Source: an uncultured bacterium
GTDB taxonomy: Bacteria > Actinomycetota > Aquicultoria > SKW223
NCBI GenBank assembly: GCA_938042205.1
Contig: CALIRS010000162.1
Span: forward strand, 1-7,928
Direction of reading: 5' to 3'
Length of the DNA stretch: 7,928 bases
Of the stretch, positions 6,793-7,928 are shown piece by piece (within the stretch, counting starts at the first letter, position 1; every line of letters begins with the position of its first letter). Both the position numbers and the translations under genes were made by a program. The notes beneath the pieces are model-generated. The model was not told the origin of the DNA and made no database searches. It saw only the letters and a program-made list of their open reading frames with translations.

Positions 6793-7928
6793 ATTCATTT
6801 CTTCCACAACATTTCTTATATTTTTTCCCGGAACCGCATGGACAGGGATCGTTTCGACCCACCTTTTGTTTTCCGGTAAGAACTCTTGACGTCCTGTTTT
6901 CATTAGTAACATGAGCATGCTGCAATGCAATTTCATCTGGAACAATCTGAAGATGAAATAGATATTTGAAAAAATTCTCTTTTATAGATCGCAAAGTATT
7001 TTGAAAAAGCTGATAAGCCTCTATTTTGTATTCTACCAATGGGTCTTTTTGTCCGTAAGCTCTAAGGTTAATCCCCTCTCTTAAATAATCCATATCATAC
7101 AGATGCTCACGCCACCAATAATCAATATTTTGAAGCAATAGGATTCGTTCTATTTCTCTCATTAGTTCAGGAGTAATTTCTTTTTCTTTATTGTTATAGA
7201 TTTTTAGTAATTCACTTTTCAAAAACTCTGATGTAGCCTCTACACTGTCAATATTATCGAAAGAAGCGTCCAGTGGCTTTCCAGTTAACGCTTCAAATGC
7301 CTGTTTTAAACCTTCCCTGTCCCATGCTTCTACATCTGCACCCTTAGGTAAATATTCCTCAACCAGATCCTTAACCATATCATCAAGAAAATTTTTTATG
7401 TCTTTAGAAAGATCTTCTTGAGCGAGTATTTTTCTTCTCTCTCGATAAATAACTTCACGCTGTTTATTTAATACATCGTCATATTCGAGAAGATGCTTTC
7501 GGATGTTAAAGTTTTGTGATTCAATTTGTCTTTGAGCTGTCTCAATAGTTTTGCTTATTAAAGGGTGTTCGATGGGAATCTCATCAGGAAGCCCCAGTCT
7601 TTCCATCAATCCTTTTATCTTTTCATAACCAAATGCCTTCATTAATTCATCTTCCAGCGAAACAAAGAACTGAGATGAGCCAGGATCCCCCTGCCTTCCG
7701 GAACGACCCCTGAGCTGATTATCAATTCTTCTGGCTTCATGTCTTTCTGTTCCAATAACATGAAGTCCACCTAACTCAACTACTTTCTTACTTTCCTCAG
7801 GAGAAGGTGGATTTCCCCCAAGAATGATGTCGACCCCTCTTCCAGCCATGTTAGTCGCTACCGTTACAGCTTTAAACCTGCCTGCCTGAGCAATAACCTG
7901 TGCTTCGCGTTCGTGATTTTTAGCATTT
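6791..7928 (-). CDS. secA: Preprotein translocase ATPase SecA, C-terminal part (5' end outside window)
   Basis: SecA is the motor that drives unfolded preproteins through SecYEG. The last 378 residues are visible; the frame stays open to base 7928 (NAKNHEREAQVIAQAG...), so the ATG at 7849 is internal, not a start. TNMAGRGVDIILGG (25-38) and the helicase-type motif VI QLRGRSGRQGDPG (71-83) complete the second nucleotide-binding fold. The helical scaffold and wing follow, with EYDDVLNKQREVIYRERR and DYWWREHLYDMDYLREGI as family landmarks. The C-terminus carries the SEC-C zinc motif, Cys362, Cys364, Cys373 and Cys374 (CPCGSGKKYKKCCG); this motif binds SecB or ribosomes in species studied, and the last pair is CC where E. 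coli has CH. prfB follows ten bases later, an order also seen in Firmicutes. Confidence 0.97.
   Translation of the reverse strand, partial: NAKNHEREAQVIAQAGRFKAVTVATNMAGRGVDIILGGNPPSPEESKKVVELGGLHVIGTERHEARRIDNQLRGRSGRQGDPGSSQFFVSLEDELMKAFGYEKIKGLMERLGLPDEIPIEHPLISKTIETAQRQIESQNFNIRKHLLEYDDVLNKQREVIYRERRKILAQEDLSKDIKNFLDDMVKDLVEEYLPKGADVEAWDREGLKQAFEALTGKPLDASFDNIDSVEATSEFLKSELLKIYNNKEKEITPELMREIERILLLQNIDYWWREHLYDMDYLREGINLRAYGQKDPLVEYKIEAYQLFQNTLRSIKENFFKYLFHLQIVPDEIALQHAHVTNENRTSRVLTGKQKVGRNDPCPCGSGKKYKKCCGRNE

Overview
The window is a compact bacterial housekeeping and stress region. Seven genes lie head to tail on the minus strand, and the tail of one plus-strand gene meets them at the left edge. 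DNA is moderately AT-rich. The organism cannot be named, but three things narrow it. DnaK lacks the long insertion in the first quarter of its ATPase domain that proteobacterial DnaK carries, so it resembles the Gram-positive, Thermotogae or archaeal type. A near-consensus CIRCE operator implies HrcA control. A diiron rubrerythrin-like protein suggests an anaerobe or microaerophile. A non-proteobacterial anaerobe, possibly from a poorly sampled phylum, is my best inference.

In transcription order (right to left): the C-terminal part of secA (protein export ATPase) runs off the right edge. Ten bases later comes prfB (release factor 2), which needs a programmed +1 frameshift at an in-frame TGA to be made full length. 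After a 94-base gap come a rubrerythrin-like diiron protein and an MFS transporter, closely linked. Then comes the chaperone set grpE, dnaK and dnaJ. A CIRCE-like inverted repeat overlaps the MFS stop codon just ahead of grpE. At 1-175 the end of a plus-strand gene, probably of the DUF1015 family, converges on dnaJ and overlaps its last 17 bases.

The genes form two or three transcription units that may read through: secA-prfB (export and translation termination), rubrerythrin-MFS (redox defence and efflux or uptake of unknown substrate), and grpE-dnaK-dnaJ (Hsp70 machine, HrcA-repressed). hrcA, which often leads the grpE-dnaK-dnaJ operon, is not in the window.

No intergenic stretch reaches 300 bases. 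I saw no RNA genes, mobile elements, CRISPR arrays or long repeats. I do not see a new defence or biosynthetic system here; the points of interest are regulatory (CIRCE, frameshift), the domain order of the rubrerythrin-like protein, and substitutions in the DnaK nucleotide pocket.
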